40,571 nt of DNA from Chloroflexota bacterium (GTDB taxonomy: Bacteria > Chloroflexota > Anaerolineae > 4572-78 > NAK82), in contig JAJRXB010000341.1 in NCBI GenBank assembly GCA_024276515.1, positions 1 through 40,571 on the forward strand. The letters run 5' to 3'. Both the position numbers and the translations under genes were made by a program. The notes below the pieces were generated by a model that saw only the letters and a list, made by a program, of their open reading frames with translations, ran no database searches and was not told the origin of the DNA. This document shows, piece after piece, positions 10,598 through 19,944 of the stretch (position 1 is its first letter; every line of letters starts with the position of its first letter).

Positions 10598-13072
10598 TTA
10601 ATCCTCTGTTAAAGGCTTCACGGTAATCTGGCGCAGGAGAACCAGCAGGGGGCGGGTATCCCCGTTAGGTTGTTCGAGGATGGTGGCTTCATCCAGCACG
10701 ATGAATTGAAAATCGTTGCGACCTGGTTGGAGTTCACCGATAAAAGTGAGGTCGGTTGCTTGATCAAATTGCCGGCGGGCCCTTTGCGTGCCAGCCTGGT
10801 TTTGAAGGACCACCTCGACAGTGCGCTGAGCATCTGGCCGGGCCGGCCCTGGCTCAACCTCAAATATGGCTCGAATTGCCTGGCGTTCAGTTGCCCAGAA
10901 TGTACCCCCCAATCCTTGCTCCTCACCATATCCCAGCCATAGCAAACTAGCATCGTCATAAACTTCTATTCCCCAAGGTGGTGTTTGGAGTTGTGGGTCT
11001 ATACCCACTGTTCCCGTAAGAGATGGATCTACCATTACCAGAGGATGATTTGCCGGCCCTGCCTGGCTGACACCTAATAATTTCGAAGAAGGAACCCATT
11101 CGATCCAATGGTATGCGAGGCTCAATACACGTGGATCCCCATTAAGGTTCTTGAACTGATTGCTATGCTCAATCAAAACCTTGACAAATGGTTTTGTATG
11201 GATCCGCTCAGCAGGGATAAAGAACGTAATCACCCCATCGCCAAGGGGAGCAGTTGTCGAGTCTATAAGTTCGCCATCAATCAGCAAACGCACTTCCTGA
11301 TTTTCATCGGACAGGCCATACCTGACCCACGCGCGAAATATATAGTCCTGATTTACCTCAACTGGGAATTGTAAATACAGTGACGGTCCAGCCCACCTGT
11401 GATAATAGCCAGCACTTCGCTCAAGGTTGTGAAAACCGTCGTTAGCTTGGAGAAGCTTTTCAAAGTCGCAATCCTCTACTGACAAGCGGTAATTATGCTC
11501 TTCCAACGCTCTTGTTGTGCTCAACGCCCAAATATCTGGGTCTGTAATATCAGGGAAAATGCCATCAGACTCACACATATCAAACCTAAGTACATAACTT
11601 GATATGTAACTCCGGTCTTCGAGCAGTCCTAAATCTGTACCAAAGTAGAAATCGAGAATCAATCGAAAAGAATTGACAGGCGTTATGGATGGATATAAAT
11701 ACTGTTCACCACCACCTGGCAGATAATAGGCGTTAAATATTGGCAAGGCTTCTCTTGATTTTATCCAGCCGGACCATGTCCCATGGTCTGCTTGAAGGAC
11801 AATAATCGGTGGCGTTTCGGACTGAGCAAGAATACTGTCGATGAGATCTTCTGTCAGATGGTTAACGTAAGAAAGTTGATCGGTGTACGCCTGCTTAGGT
11901 AGCCAGACGTTGCCATTTACATTTTCATAGTACTCAACCCCTGTAAAGTTGCCCTCACGATCAAATACATATGGTGGATGCGGAGCCACAATATGAGCGA
12001 AAGTGAAGGTTGGGTCTTTGATCTTGGGAACTTCTTTTAACTTACTAAACGTATCGAGGATACCTTCTCTACGATCTTTTGTAAACAGATCAAAGGCTTT
12101 GTATATGGTCGTTCCTAAAAAAACCTTAGTAAACTCACTTCTGCCGCGAAACGGATGGTTAATATCCGCCTGTTCGCTATAATTTGTGAGCCTAAACTCG
12201 GAACCAAAGTGGATCGTTGTGTATCCCAAGTCATTAAACTGTCTTGTTAAGTAGTTTTCGTGGGCCAAGAATGTTAACCTGTTGGTCTTTTCCCTGTCGC
12301 TCAACTTATCTTCTAGAACACCCAAGTTATCCAGATAATCTATATTCAAGGATGATGGAATAGACAGACTCGTTTGGGCATAGTTGCTATGACTCTCCGA
12401 GGCAACATAAAAACCGTTTGAAGTCAAGTAGTTAATAAATGCACTATTGTCGAAGTCGTAGTAATCACGTAAAACATCACCTCGAGCGTACCCATCGAGA
12501 ATAATATAATACACATCTGGCAACGCATCTAATCTAACCCGAGAGTTGAGGCTACGTCCCTTTGTTGGAGTAGGCATCTCTACCAAATGTTCTGATGCCT
12601 TAGCTTGATCAAAATAAGATTGCGCAACCGGAATCAAAGCCATCACAACTAGCACAACAGACAAGAAATTCAAATATCCATCTACCTTGGACTGTGTATT
12701 AAGTTTCCACACTGCCAGAGCGATAATAAAGACAAAGAAGATAATCCACAAAGGTAGCAAATAGTTATGTCGGGGCTCAACATTGACAAAATTAGGATCA
12801 GGAGAAATCCTCCTAAAAACTTCATCATAATAATAACCGTAGTACAAAGCAGCAAAAGCTATTGCAGTTGTAATGACTCCTGCCCTCGTGTTCGCTTTAA
12901 GAGACCAATTCACTGCTAAGTATAAAACAGCAGTTGCACCAAGGATCAAAGCTAAAGGTAAAAGGATTTCTGAAAATGCCATTAACTCAATGTTGGTAGC
13001 ATACAAGTGAAGCAGCGGATAGACGGCGAAGAGAAAGGGGTAAACAATAATCTGTCGGCGCTTAGTCTGCAT
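10598..13072 (-). CDS. Membrane-anchored sulfatase/alkaline-phosphatase-superfamily protein with C-terminal beta-sandwich-like region
   Basis: N-terminal TM helices then LPDVYYIILDGYARGDVL...QTSLSIPSSLNIDYL, HIVAPHPPYVFD, VLQADHGTWSG. Confidence 0.82.
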   Translation of the reverse strand: MQTKRRQIIVYPFLFAVYPLLHLYATNIELMAFSEILLPLALILGATAVLYLAVNWSLKANTRAGVITTAIAFAALYYGYYYDEVFRRISPDPNFVNVEPRHNYLLPLWIIFFVFIIALAVWKLNTQSKVDGYLNFLSVVLVVMALIPVAQSYFDQAKASEHLVEMPTPTKGRSLNSRVRLDALPDVYYIILDGYARGDVLRDYYDFDNSAFINYLTSNGFYVASESHSNYAQTSLSIPSSLNIDYLDNLGVLEDKLSDREKTNRLTFLAHENYLTRQFNDLGYTTIHFGSEFRLTNYSEQADINHPFRGRSEFTKVFLGTTIYKAFDLFTKDRREGILDTFSKLKEVPKIKDPTFTFAHIVAPHPPYVFDREGNFTGVEYYENVNGNVWLPKQAYTDQLSYVNHLTEDLIDSILAQSETPPIIVLQADHGTWSGWIKSREALPIFNAYYLPGGGEQYLYPSITPVNSFRLILDFYFGTDLGLLEDRSYISSYVLRFDMCESDGIFPDITDPDIWALSTTRALEEHNYRLSVEDCDFEKLLQANDGFHNLERSAGYYHRWAGPSLYLQFPVEVNQDYIFRAWVRYGLSDENQEVRLLIDGELIDSTTAPLGDGVITFFIPAERIHTKPFVKVLIEHSNQFKNLNGDPRVLSLAYHWIEWVPSSKLLGVSQAGPANHPLVMVDPSLTGTVGIDPQLQTPPWGIEVYDDASLLWLGYGEEQGLGGTFWATERQAIRAIFEVEPGPARPDAQRTVEVVLQNQAGTQRARRQFDQATDLTFIGELQPGRNDFQFIVLDEATILEQPNGDTRPLLVLLRQITVKPLTED

Positions 13073-14456
13073 AGCGTTTTTCTCTCATCAAATATAAGAC
13101 TCTCGAGGAATCCTTAATAGGTTCAGTACGTTGAATGGTAAAATAATGACCGAAGGCCACTTCAAAACCTGGCTGGGTGTAGTTGGGAAAAATATCATCC
13201 CGAGTCGCCAGCAGTCTTTGTACCTTCGGGTCCCCTTTGGGCACGAACTCAATGATGAGCCAATCACATAACTCAGCCAGAAAACCGGCGACCATATCAA
13301 GGGGGGTGTTGTTCGAGATGACCAGGTGATGGATGAGGGCCAGGGCCAGAATCAGATCGACAGGTCCGCGTTCTACAAAAGACATTCGTTCTTGGGTGTT
13401 CCACCCGATAGCAGGACTGGGGTTTGTTAAGTCAAGCAGTAACGGCAATAGGTTGGTTTCACCATTTTTTACTGTTTGACGGAAACTGATATCTACGGCC
13501 CCTGGGTCGACGTCCCATGCAACGGTTGGAATCCCTTGATGGCTGGCAATCCGGCTGAACAAACCCGTGTTGGCGCCCAAGTCCCATACTGTTTTGGGGT
13601 TGGCAATCTTAATGAAATCTGCTACGAGCTGTCGCTTGTGCTTAATTCCTTCTGCGCTGTAGCTGTCATCCTGGTAGTAATTCGCCCAGGCAGTTTTCTT
13701 AGGGTTCCAATGAAGCTTCTTGACACCGGTTTCCAGGTTGTCGAGCAGCCCTAGCAACGCTTTTCGGCTTATGCCCCGTTTGGCCGTTGTGCCGTTCACT
13801 GTTTTGTCTTTGAAATACTGCTGACTTCTGGCGTGGAGATGAATGTGTAAAAGCAAAGGCAAGCTGAAGTAACTACGGACAGGTAGTAATTTGGCCGCCA
13901 AATCGAGCGGGATGCCATCAATGAACACCCGCAGCAGTTGATTGAGACGGATATCTTTATATGCCATCAGAGCGAGTGGAGCGAGAAAATGCTGACAGAA
14001 TTGGCGGTAAGGTACCCAAACTGTCCCCTCCCGATAATGCTCAAAGGAGAGCGTGTCTATGAGGATCGGTTTTCCATTTAAGAACTGGATATTGTAGGCG
14101 CTGCTATCCTTTAGTGACATATTAAACTCAAGCGCTATTCTCTGCACTTCGAGTGTCGCCAGCGCCGCCGCTTTTAGTTGGCTGAAGCTCCATTCATAGG
14201 GGTATGAGATAAACTCTATAGGTTGCGGCTGAATCACCTTGTAGGCATCGCCAGACCGAGCCAATTCAAGACTGGCTTCAGTATGGGGAATCAGTAGCCC
14301 AGCCTCCACGAGCCGCTGATATAAGCCCGAACTGATCAGATGATCGTAGTTGTCCTTGTAGACCACGTTGATTTGGCGATAAAGCAAGCCGTTGTGTCGA
14401 AAGATGAAGCCACTTGGGTCTCGGAAGGAAGCCAAGATCCTTCGATCGTTAGTCAC
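13062..14456 (-). CDS. Class I SAM-dependent methyltransferase with kinase-like N-terminal region
   Basis: VWDLGANTGLFSRIA (motif I); N-terminal LKDSSAYNIQFLNGKPILIDTLSFE. Confidence 0.82.
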   Translation of the reverse strand: MTNDRRILASFRDPSGFIFRHNGLLYRQINVVYKDNYDHLISSGLYQRLVEAGLLIPHTEASLELARSGDAYKVIQPQPIEFISYPYEWSFSQLKAAALATLEVQRIALEFNMSLKDSSAYNIQFLNGKPILIDTLSFEHYREGTVWVPYRQFCQHFLAPLALMAYKDIRLNQLLRVFIDGIPLDLAAKLLPVRSYFSLPLLLHIHLHARSQQYFKDKTVNGTTAKRGISRKALLGLLDNLETGVKKLHWNPKKTAWANYYQDDSYSAEGIKHKRQLVADFIKIANPKTVWDLGANTGLFSRIASHQGIPTVAWDVDPGAVDISFRQTVKNGETNLLPLLLDLTNPSPAIGWNTQERMSFVERGPVDLILALALIHHLVISNNTPLDMVAGFLAELCDWLIIEFVPKGDPKVQRLLATRDDIFPNYTQPGFEVAFGHYFTIQRTEPIKDSSRVLYLMREKRYAD

Positions 14457-14495
14457 CTTGTTCTTGATTCTCCATTCTCAAAATGTAGCGAGTTG

Positions 14496-14750
14496 CTATT
14501 GCAGCGATTCGTCGGTAGATTCGTCTGATCGCCCGAAAATGCCTTTGATTTTACCCCAGAACACTTTTGCGAAGAATAGGGTGCTCAATAGAGCACCAAA
14601 GAGCAGTTGTATAATCAAACTACCGCTTCCGGGGTCAAGATATGACAGAATCAATCTGCCAAATAGAATTCCTCCAGCAATTTTAGAAGCTTTTCGAAGT
14701 AAACCCATCTTAACTCTCCTTTTCTGCTGTGCTATTGTAGGTATTACCAA
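14496..14750 (-). CDS. Small membrane protein with YLDPGSGS motif
   Basis: LSYLDPGSGSLIIQLLFGALLSTLFFAKVFWGKIKGIF; same strand, immediately upstream of the methyltransferase. Confidence 0.7.
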   Translation of the reverse strand: MVIPTIAQQKRRVKMGLLRKASKIAGGILFGRLILSYLDPGSGSLIIQLLFGALLSTLFFAKVFWGKIKGIFGRSDESTDESLQ

Positions 14751-14891
14751 CTTTACATCTATGTAGTTCTAAGCATTTTGGGCGATTCCACGATGTTTTG
14801 ACGGATAGCAGGCAGCACCTATCACCTAATCGCTGACACCTCAAACAGTCGGAATGATCAGAGGTCAAGGATGACCAGTAGCTATCCTCTA

Positions 14892-16031
14892 CTACGCAAG
14901 TTCTTCATACACATCTAACACCCCCCGCGCCATCTTCTCCCACGAGAAAAGTTTAGATCGAGCCAGGGCACGCCGTTGCAAATCGGCGTGGAGAGTGCTA
15001 TCGTTTTGCAGGCGAAGCATAGCCTCGGCCATTGCTTCAACATCCTCAGGGTCTACACTGAGCGCCGCATCGCCAGCGATTTCTGGCAGGCTGGTCACAT
15101 TGGAGGTAATCACCGCCGCGCCCAGGCTCATCGCTTCCAGCACCGGCATGCCAAACCCTTCAAACAAAGCCGGGTACAAAAAGGCGAAACAATGACGGTA
15201 GAGCCAGTGCAGTTGAGCGTCGTTGACATACCCCAACAGGTGTACGTCGTTTTGAATGCCCAGGCCGGCGATATAATCTGGCAAGTCTTCCTCCAGCCAG
15301 CCTTTACCCCCGGCCACTGCCAGCGGTAAGTCGGTCAACCCTTCGTGACGCAGGCGGGCGTAGGCTTGCAACAGGCGACGCAGGTTTTTGCGCGGCTCCA
15401 GCGTGCCCACCGACAGCCAAAATTCTCCTGCAGGCAACTTTTTGACCTGCCCGGCCTTTTCATCAACATCGTCTGTCAGCGAGAAGCGGCTGGCCGGGTG
15501 TAGTACCTGCACCCGCTCGGCCGGATAGTGGGGAAAGATCTCCAAAAAGTGACGTCTAGAATATTCAGAGATGGAGATGATCATATCCGCACGCAAACTG
15601 GCCTCAAATACCCCGTTAAAACAGATCAGCCGATTTGCCTCAGTGGTAAATTCTGGATGCTCTACATATACCAAATCATACAACGTGTAAACCAGGCGGG
15701 CATGGCGCAAGCCCTTTGGGCAAAAATAGTTATTGGCGTGGACGACATCGGGCCTGCCCAATTGATCTTCAAAACCTGGGGCGGGGTTTGACCAGAAAAC
15801 CCTGGCCTGGCTATGGGAGAACTCGGTGAAGCGCCGCTCGAAATTAGCCTGCCGGGTTTGAAAGGTGTTTCGTTTATGATCGGCATCCCAAAAATCGGGA
15901 CCAAAATTAGAATACAGGATATAATAGTTATCGTGATCAAGCCGGGCCAGGTGTTGAATTAACGAGTAGGCAACATAACCACAGCCGGCCTTATTCGACC
16001 CGGTTTGGCTTACATCAAAGCCAATTCTCAT
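14892..16031 (-). CDS. Glycosyltransferase family 4
   Basis: MRIGFDVSQTG...LSVGTLEPRKNLRRLLQAY...FLYPALFEGFGMPVLEAMSLGAAVITSNVTSLPEIAGDAAL; ATG at 16031. Confidence 0.92.
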   Translation of the reverse strand: MRIGFDVSQTGSNKAGCGYVAYSLIQHLARLDHDNYYILYSNFGPDFWDADHKRNTFQTRQANFERRFTEFSHSQARVFWSNPAPGFEDQLGRPDVVHANNYFCPKGLRHARLVYTLYDLVYVEHPEFTTEANRLICFNGVFEASLRADMIISISEYSRRHFLEIFPHYPAERVQVLHPASRFSLTDDVDEKAGQVKKLPAGEFWLSVGTLEPRKNLRRLLQAYARLRHEGLTDLPLAVAGGKGWLEEDLPDYIAGLGIQNDVHLLGYVNDAQLHWLYRHCFAFLYPALFEGFGMPVLEAMSLGAAVITSNVTSLPEIAGDAALSVDPEDVEAMAEAMLRLQNDSTLHADLQRRALARSKLFSWEKMARGVLDVYEELA

Positions 16032-16930
16032 CGGTTTAGCCACCCCCGCAACGTATGATACAGGGGATCGACTACCCAGCCCCACATCGTCTGCATAGCA
16101 TCAAGCGGGACGTAATGATACCAACGAAGAAAGGAGATGGTGGAAACGGAGATAAGTAAAGTCATATATTTGATTTTTTCCGCCGGTATCTGGAGGTTGT
16201 AGTCCCTGGCATCCACAACAGCGTGGGCATAGTTAAAAATCCAGCGCTGGGGCGCTTGGCCCAGCCGCTTTTTCGTCATCTCAATGATCTCACGATGCAC
16301 AGCCACACGGCTGCCCAGCGTTTTATTGGCATCGTATAGCCGCGAACCGGCCAGCACGCGATTCAGACGGACGAATTTTGTGTCGGCGCCCAGACGCAGC
16401 CAATATTCGTAATCCATACAGTAGCGCAAGGTGGGATCAAGCAAGCCCTTTGTTTCCACCACCCGCCGTCTGAAGAAAACGGCCGGCTGGCATAGATAGC
16501 ACACATCCTTGAGTCGCTCATAGTCCCAATCTTCGGTGTAATAAGGTTCTATGACCGCGCCATACTCGTCAATGTGATTGGCGTCACCGTAGACCACTTC
16601 TACGGCCGGGTTCTGTTCAAAAAAGTCCAGTACAAAGCGTAAAGTGCCCGGATAGTAAATATCGTCCGAATTTAACCAGCCAATCACATCGCCAGATGTA
16701 TTTAAGATGCCTTTGTTGACTGCATCGGCCTGTCCTCCGTCTGGCTCTGAAATCCAGCGCAGTTGGCCTTCGTACCGACGCAGAATATCTATGGTTTCAT
16801 CAGTGCTACCCCCATCGCAAACCATATATTCCAGGTCGGGGATACCCTGGGACAAGACGCTCTGAATGGTACGCTCGATGAAGTGGCCTTGATTGTAGGA
16901 AGGTGTAATCACACTGATGGTCAACGACAT
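16028..16930 (-). CDS. Glycosyltransferase family 2
   Basis: TISVITPSYNQGHFIERTIQSVLSQ...CDGGSTDETIDIL...GWLNSDD; 4-bp overlap with downstream GT4. Confidence 0.93.
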   Translation of the reverse strand: MSLTISVITPSYNQGHFIERTIQSVLSQGIPDLEYMVCDGGSTDETIDILRRYEGQLRWISEPDGGQADAVNKGILNTSGDVIGWLNSDDIYYPGTLRFVLDFFEQNPAVEVVYGDANHIDEYGAVIEPYYTEDWDYERLKDVCYLCQPAVFFRRRVVETKGLLDPTLRYCMDYEYWLRLGADTKFVRLNRVLAGSRLYDANKTLGSRVAVHREIIEMTKKRLGQAPQRWIFNYAHAVVDARDYNLQIPAEKIKYMTLLISVSTISFLRWYHYVPLDAMQTMWGWVVDPLYHTLRGWLNR

Positions 16931-16939
16931 TGTAACGTT

Positions 16940-18607
16940 TCAATCCTCGGCCGACCGAAAAAGTATCTGCAGGGAACCATCAGGAGCAACAATTTGGCAG
17001 GATTGGCACTGGCAACTTAGCCAACGCTCATCACTCGAGTTCATATGTTCGCTGGGCTTGAAAACAGGCGAGGCGTGTAAAATAATATGCCCACCCTCAG
17101 GCGAAAGAGGGAGGCGAAGAGTGATCGTTTGTCCTCGCGGTAGGCTCCATTGATCCATCGAAGTCGTACTATTTTCGCACCGGAGAGTGATTTTGCGATG
17201 AGGTAACCAGGCGGGCGCAGCCAACTTTAGTTCCAAAATACGTGCATCATCGTGAGCGCTGTAGCTAATTTCCACCTCCTGACCAAGCCAGCCGTCCGCG
17301 AAAACACCCGCCAGCCCATCGGTGATGGTTTTGCTCTTTCGCAAAGTCTGGTCAAATATCTCCAAATAATAACGAACCATATCTTCCTGCCGGAATTTGG
17401 CCAACTGTTGATAACCCCGTTGTACCAAATCCTCAGCCAGTTGCGGTTGATTAAGCAGTGCCTCTATAGCCTGTACAATTGCTGTTGGCTTGCGAGGATC
17501 AAAGTATAACGCGGCTTCACCTCCAATCTCCGGCAAGCTGGCTACGTTGCTGCACAATACCGGTTTGCCAAAGGCAAAAGCTTCCAGGAGCGGAATGCCA
17601 AACCCCTCGTACAAAGAAGGATAAATCATAAACTGGCAACCCCGAAATACAGCAGCCAATTGCTCATCAGATAGATAACCCAAGAAGTGAACTCTTTGCT
17701 TTAGTCCCATCGCTTCCACAGTGGCGCGCAGTTCTTTCTCCGGTTGAGCCAGCGCGCCGCTAAAAACCAAGTCCAGTTTAAGGCCTGGGTTGCGCCGGAC
17801 CAGGATATTGTAAGCCGTCAACAACATCCGATGATTCTTGTGAGGCCAGAAGTTGGCCGGATAAAACATATAGGGCTGTGTGCCAATTTGAAGTTCCGAT
17901 AGCGTATCCGGTGGTGGAACAACTTCACTTAAGCGGGAGTGAATACAAATATGCACCGTATGGGTTCGTTCGGGCACAACATCAAGGTGAGTCACCAGGG
18001 TTTGGCGAGTGTATTCTGAGATGCAAATCATAACATCGGCCCGCCGACTCGATTGTTCCAGAATGGCATCTCTACCGGCAACCTCATGCGGGTCAAAAAA
18101 TTGGGGATAGATACGATGTTGCAAATCGTAAACAATGGAAACAACTGGGATGCCAAGTTCAGCATAGGTTGGCGCTGTAAAAGGGCAAAACAACAGATCA
18201 ACCCCGTGCGCCCGCAATAACCGATTGGGCACGTGAGGATGAGGGGGCAGCCTGGGCACGCGACCTAATCTCTGTTTGAGTTGTCTGGCAGGTGGCAATA
18301 GCAGAGAGATGATCCGCGAGGGCAACACCTGGCGTAGGCGGTGTAACATTTGGTCAAGGCGCTCGTAGTTTCCAACGGCAGCCTGTTTAGTTGGCGGGGC
18401 CTCCCCAGGCAGCACGCACAATCGTTCGAAGCCTGGCCCATCCAATGCGGCCAGTTCGTGGTGGTTCCAGCCGGCCGTAAGCAACAAAAAGTCATAGGGA
18501 TGAGTCAGGCGCTGGAAATCGGCCAAAAGTTGCAAGACCAGAAGTTTAGCCCCTCCATTTTCGCCCCCCGGACGAAGCGGGGTTAAGTCTATGGCAATGC
18601 GTGGCAT
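16940..18607 (-). CDS. Glycosyltransferase family 4 with extra C-terminal beta-sandwich-like domain
   Basis: FMIYPSLYEGFGIPLLEAFAFGKPVLCSNVASLPEIGGEAALYFDP, then FADGWLG...SSDERWLSCQCQSCQI tail. Confidence 0.9.
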   Translation of the reverse strand: MPRIAIDLTPLRPGGENGGAKLLVLQLLADFQRLTHPYDFLLLTAGWNHHELAALDGPGFERLCVLPGEAPPTKQAAVGNYERLDQMLHRLRQVLPSRIISLLLPPARQLKQRLGRVPRLPPHPHVPNRLLRAHGVDLLFCPFTAPTYAELGIPVVSIVYDLQHRIYPQFFDPHEVAGRDAILEQSSRRADVMICISEYTRQTLVTHLDVVPERTHTVHICIHSRLSEVVPPPDTLSELQIGTQPYMFYPANFWPHKNHRMLLTAYNILVRRNPGLKLDLVFSGALAQPEKELRATVEAMGLKQRVHFLGYLSDEQLAAVFRGCQFMIYPSLYEGFGIPLLEAFAFGKPVLCSNVASLPEIGGEAALYFDPRKPTAIVQAIEALLNQPQLAEDLVQRGYQQLAKFRQEDMVRYYLEIFDQTLRKSKTITDGLAGVFADGWLGQEVEISYSAHDDARILELKLAAPAWLPHRKITLRCENSTTSMDQWSLPRGQTITLRLPLSPEGGHIILHASPVFKPSEHMNSSDERWLSCQCQSCQIVAPDGSLQILFRSAED

Positions 18608-18636
18608 AGGTTACACAATTTCCTTCAGTCAAGAGG

Positions 18637-19917
18637 TTAAATCAACCGCAAACGGCGCAGCAGTCTAACGGGTGGCCGATTCAACGTTCGTTCTTGTGAT
18701 TGAATAATCTGTTCTTGCGATTGGATAACTTCCAGGCGGGCAGCACGGTCGGCCTCTGACTTCTGTAAAAGTTGAGTGAGCTTCTCAATCTGATCCAGCC
18801 GTGCTGCCCGGTCAGCTTCTGACTCTTGTAAACGCTGGGTTAGCGCTTTAATCTGATCCAGTCGGGCGGCGCGGTCAGCTTCGCTAGCTTGCAACCTCTC
18901 ACTCAGTTGATGGATGACCTTCAGCCGAGCGGCACGGTCGGCTTCGGCTTCTTGCCATTTAGACCGCAATATTTCTATCTCTTCTCTTAGTTCCATAATC
19001 TTATTTATGCGACTTCTACCAATACGGTCTCTAATTTCTACAGCTTTTGCCTCAGAAGGCGCTTGAAGCCCCAACAATTGCAGAGAATCAATCACATCAC
19101 TGTATCCCAGGCGGCGAAAAATATCAAAGCCTAATAACTCTATAAGTTGCTGCAATTCTGGCAGCGTAAATGTTTCTACCCATCTGCCAATAGATTGGGA
19201 ATGCACCAAGTGGGTGGTTAAGGCTTTTTTGTCACCCATCGTCGAAGCGTTGTGCCTTGCTATTAAGGTTTGGTTCTGCCCGTAATCCAGCATAGTTGCT
19301 TCAAATGGCACCCCCAGCCAGTCACAAATATCGGTCAACGTTTCTTGGGGTGTCTCTACCAACTTCTCATACTGAACCTCAAGCTTGTACGGTGAAGGGA
19401 GCTCAAAGTAGGCAGCCAGCTTAAACAAGCCAACTGCAAAATCAAAAGATAATGAAGTAATTTTTTGCCCCAAAATTATTTCAGGGCCAGCACCCCATGT
19501 TTTCTTATACGAGGAAGCTACATCAAGCGGGTTACGTTTTAACCAAATCTTCTGGGCTTTGGGAAAAAGCTGGTCAAGCCAAGGCAGAATATGGTAGTAT
19601 CGAGGCGTTTTGTCAACAAAAATTGTTTTACCCGCCGTTTGCAAATGGCTGTTGTAGACTGTAATGGCAAAAGCCCGGGAAGCTTCAATCAATGTTTCAT
19701 CTGATACAAACTCTTTAGTGCCAATTGCAGCCAATTCGTCATCAACAATGTTCTCGACAGAGCATGGTTGTGTAAGTGCGGCCAATTTGAGCAAGAACCA
19801 GGGCTCTGGAGGACAAAGTATATCCGAATGGCTACCCAGCAACAGACTCAAAAGCGTAGAGCCAGACCGGGGTAGTGACAGCAAAAAAACTAGATTTTCA
19901 CCTTTATTGTAAATCAT
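18637..19917 (-). CDS. Sulfotransferase with C-terminal 22-residue coiled-coil repeats
   Basis: LVFLLSLPRSGSTLLSLLLGSH (5'-PSB-like motif); WLKRNPLDVASSYKKTW; four ADRAARL repeats. Confidence 0.85.
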   Translation of the reverse strand: MIYNKGENLVFLLSLPRSGSTLLSLLLGSHSDILCPPEPWFLLKLAALTQPCSVENIVDDELAAIGTKEFVSDETLIEASRAFAITVYNSHLQTAGKTIFVDKTPRYYHILPWLDQLFPKAQKIWLKRNPLDVASSYKKTWGAGPEIILGQKITSLSFDFAVGLFKLAAYFELPSPYKLEVQYEKLVETPQETLTDICDWLGVPFEATMLDYGQNQTLIARHNASTMGDKKALTTHLVHSQSIGRWVETFTLPELQQLIELLGFDIFRRLGYSDVIDSLQLLGLQAPSEAKAVEIRDRIGRSRINKIMELREEIEILRSKWQEAEADRAARLKVIHQLSERLQASEADRAARLDQIKALTQRLQESEADRAARLDQIEKLTQLLQKSEADRAARLEVIQSQEQIIQSQERTLNRPPVRLLRRLRLI

Positions 19918-19944
19918 TGCTTACTAAACATACATCTATTTGAG

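Noticed and set aside
18730-18960. 66-bp DNA repeats as a possible noncoding array
   Set aside because: They are in frame within the sulfotransferase gene and encode coiled-coil heptads.
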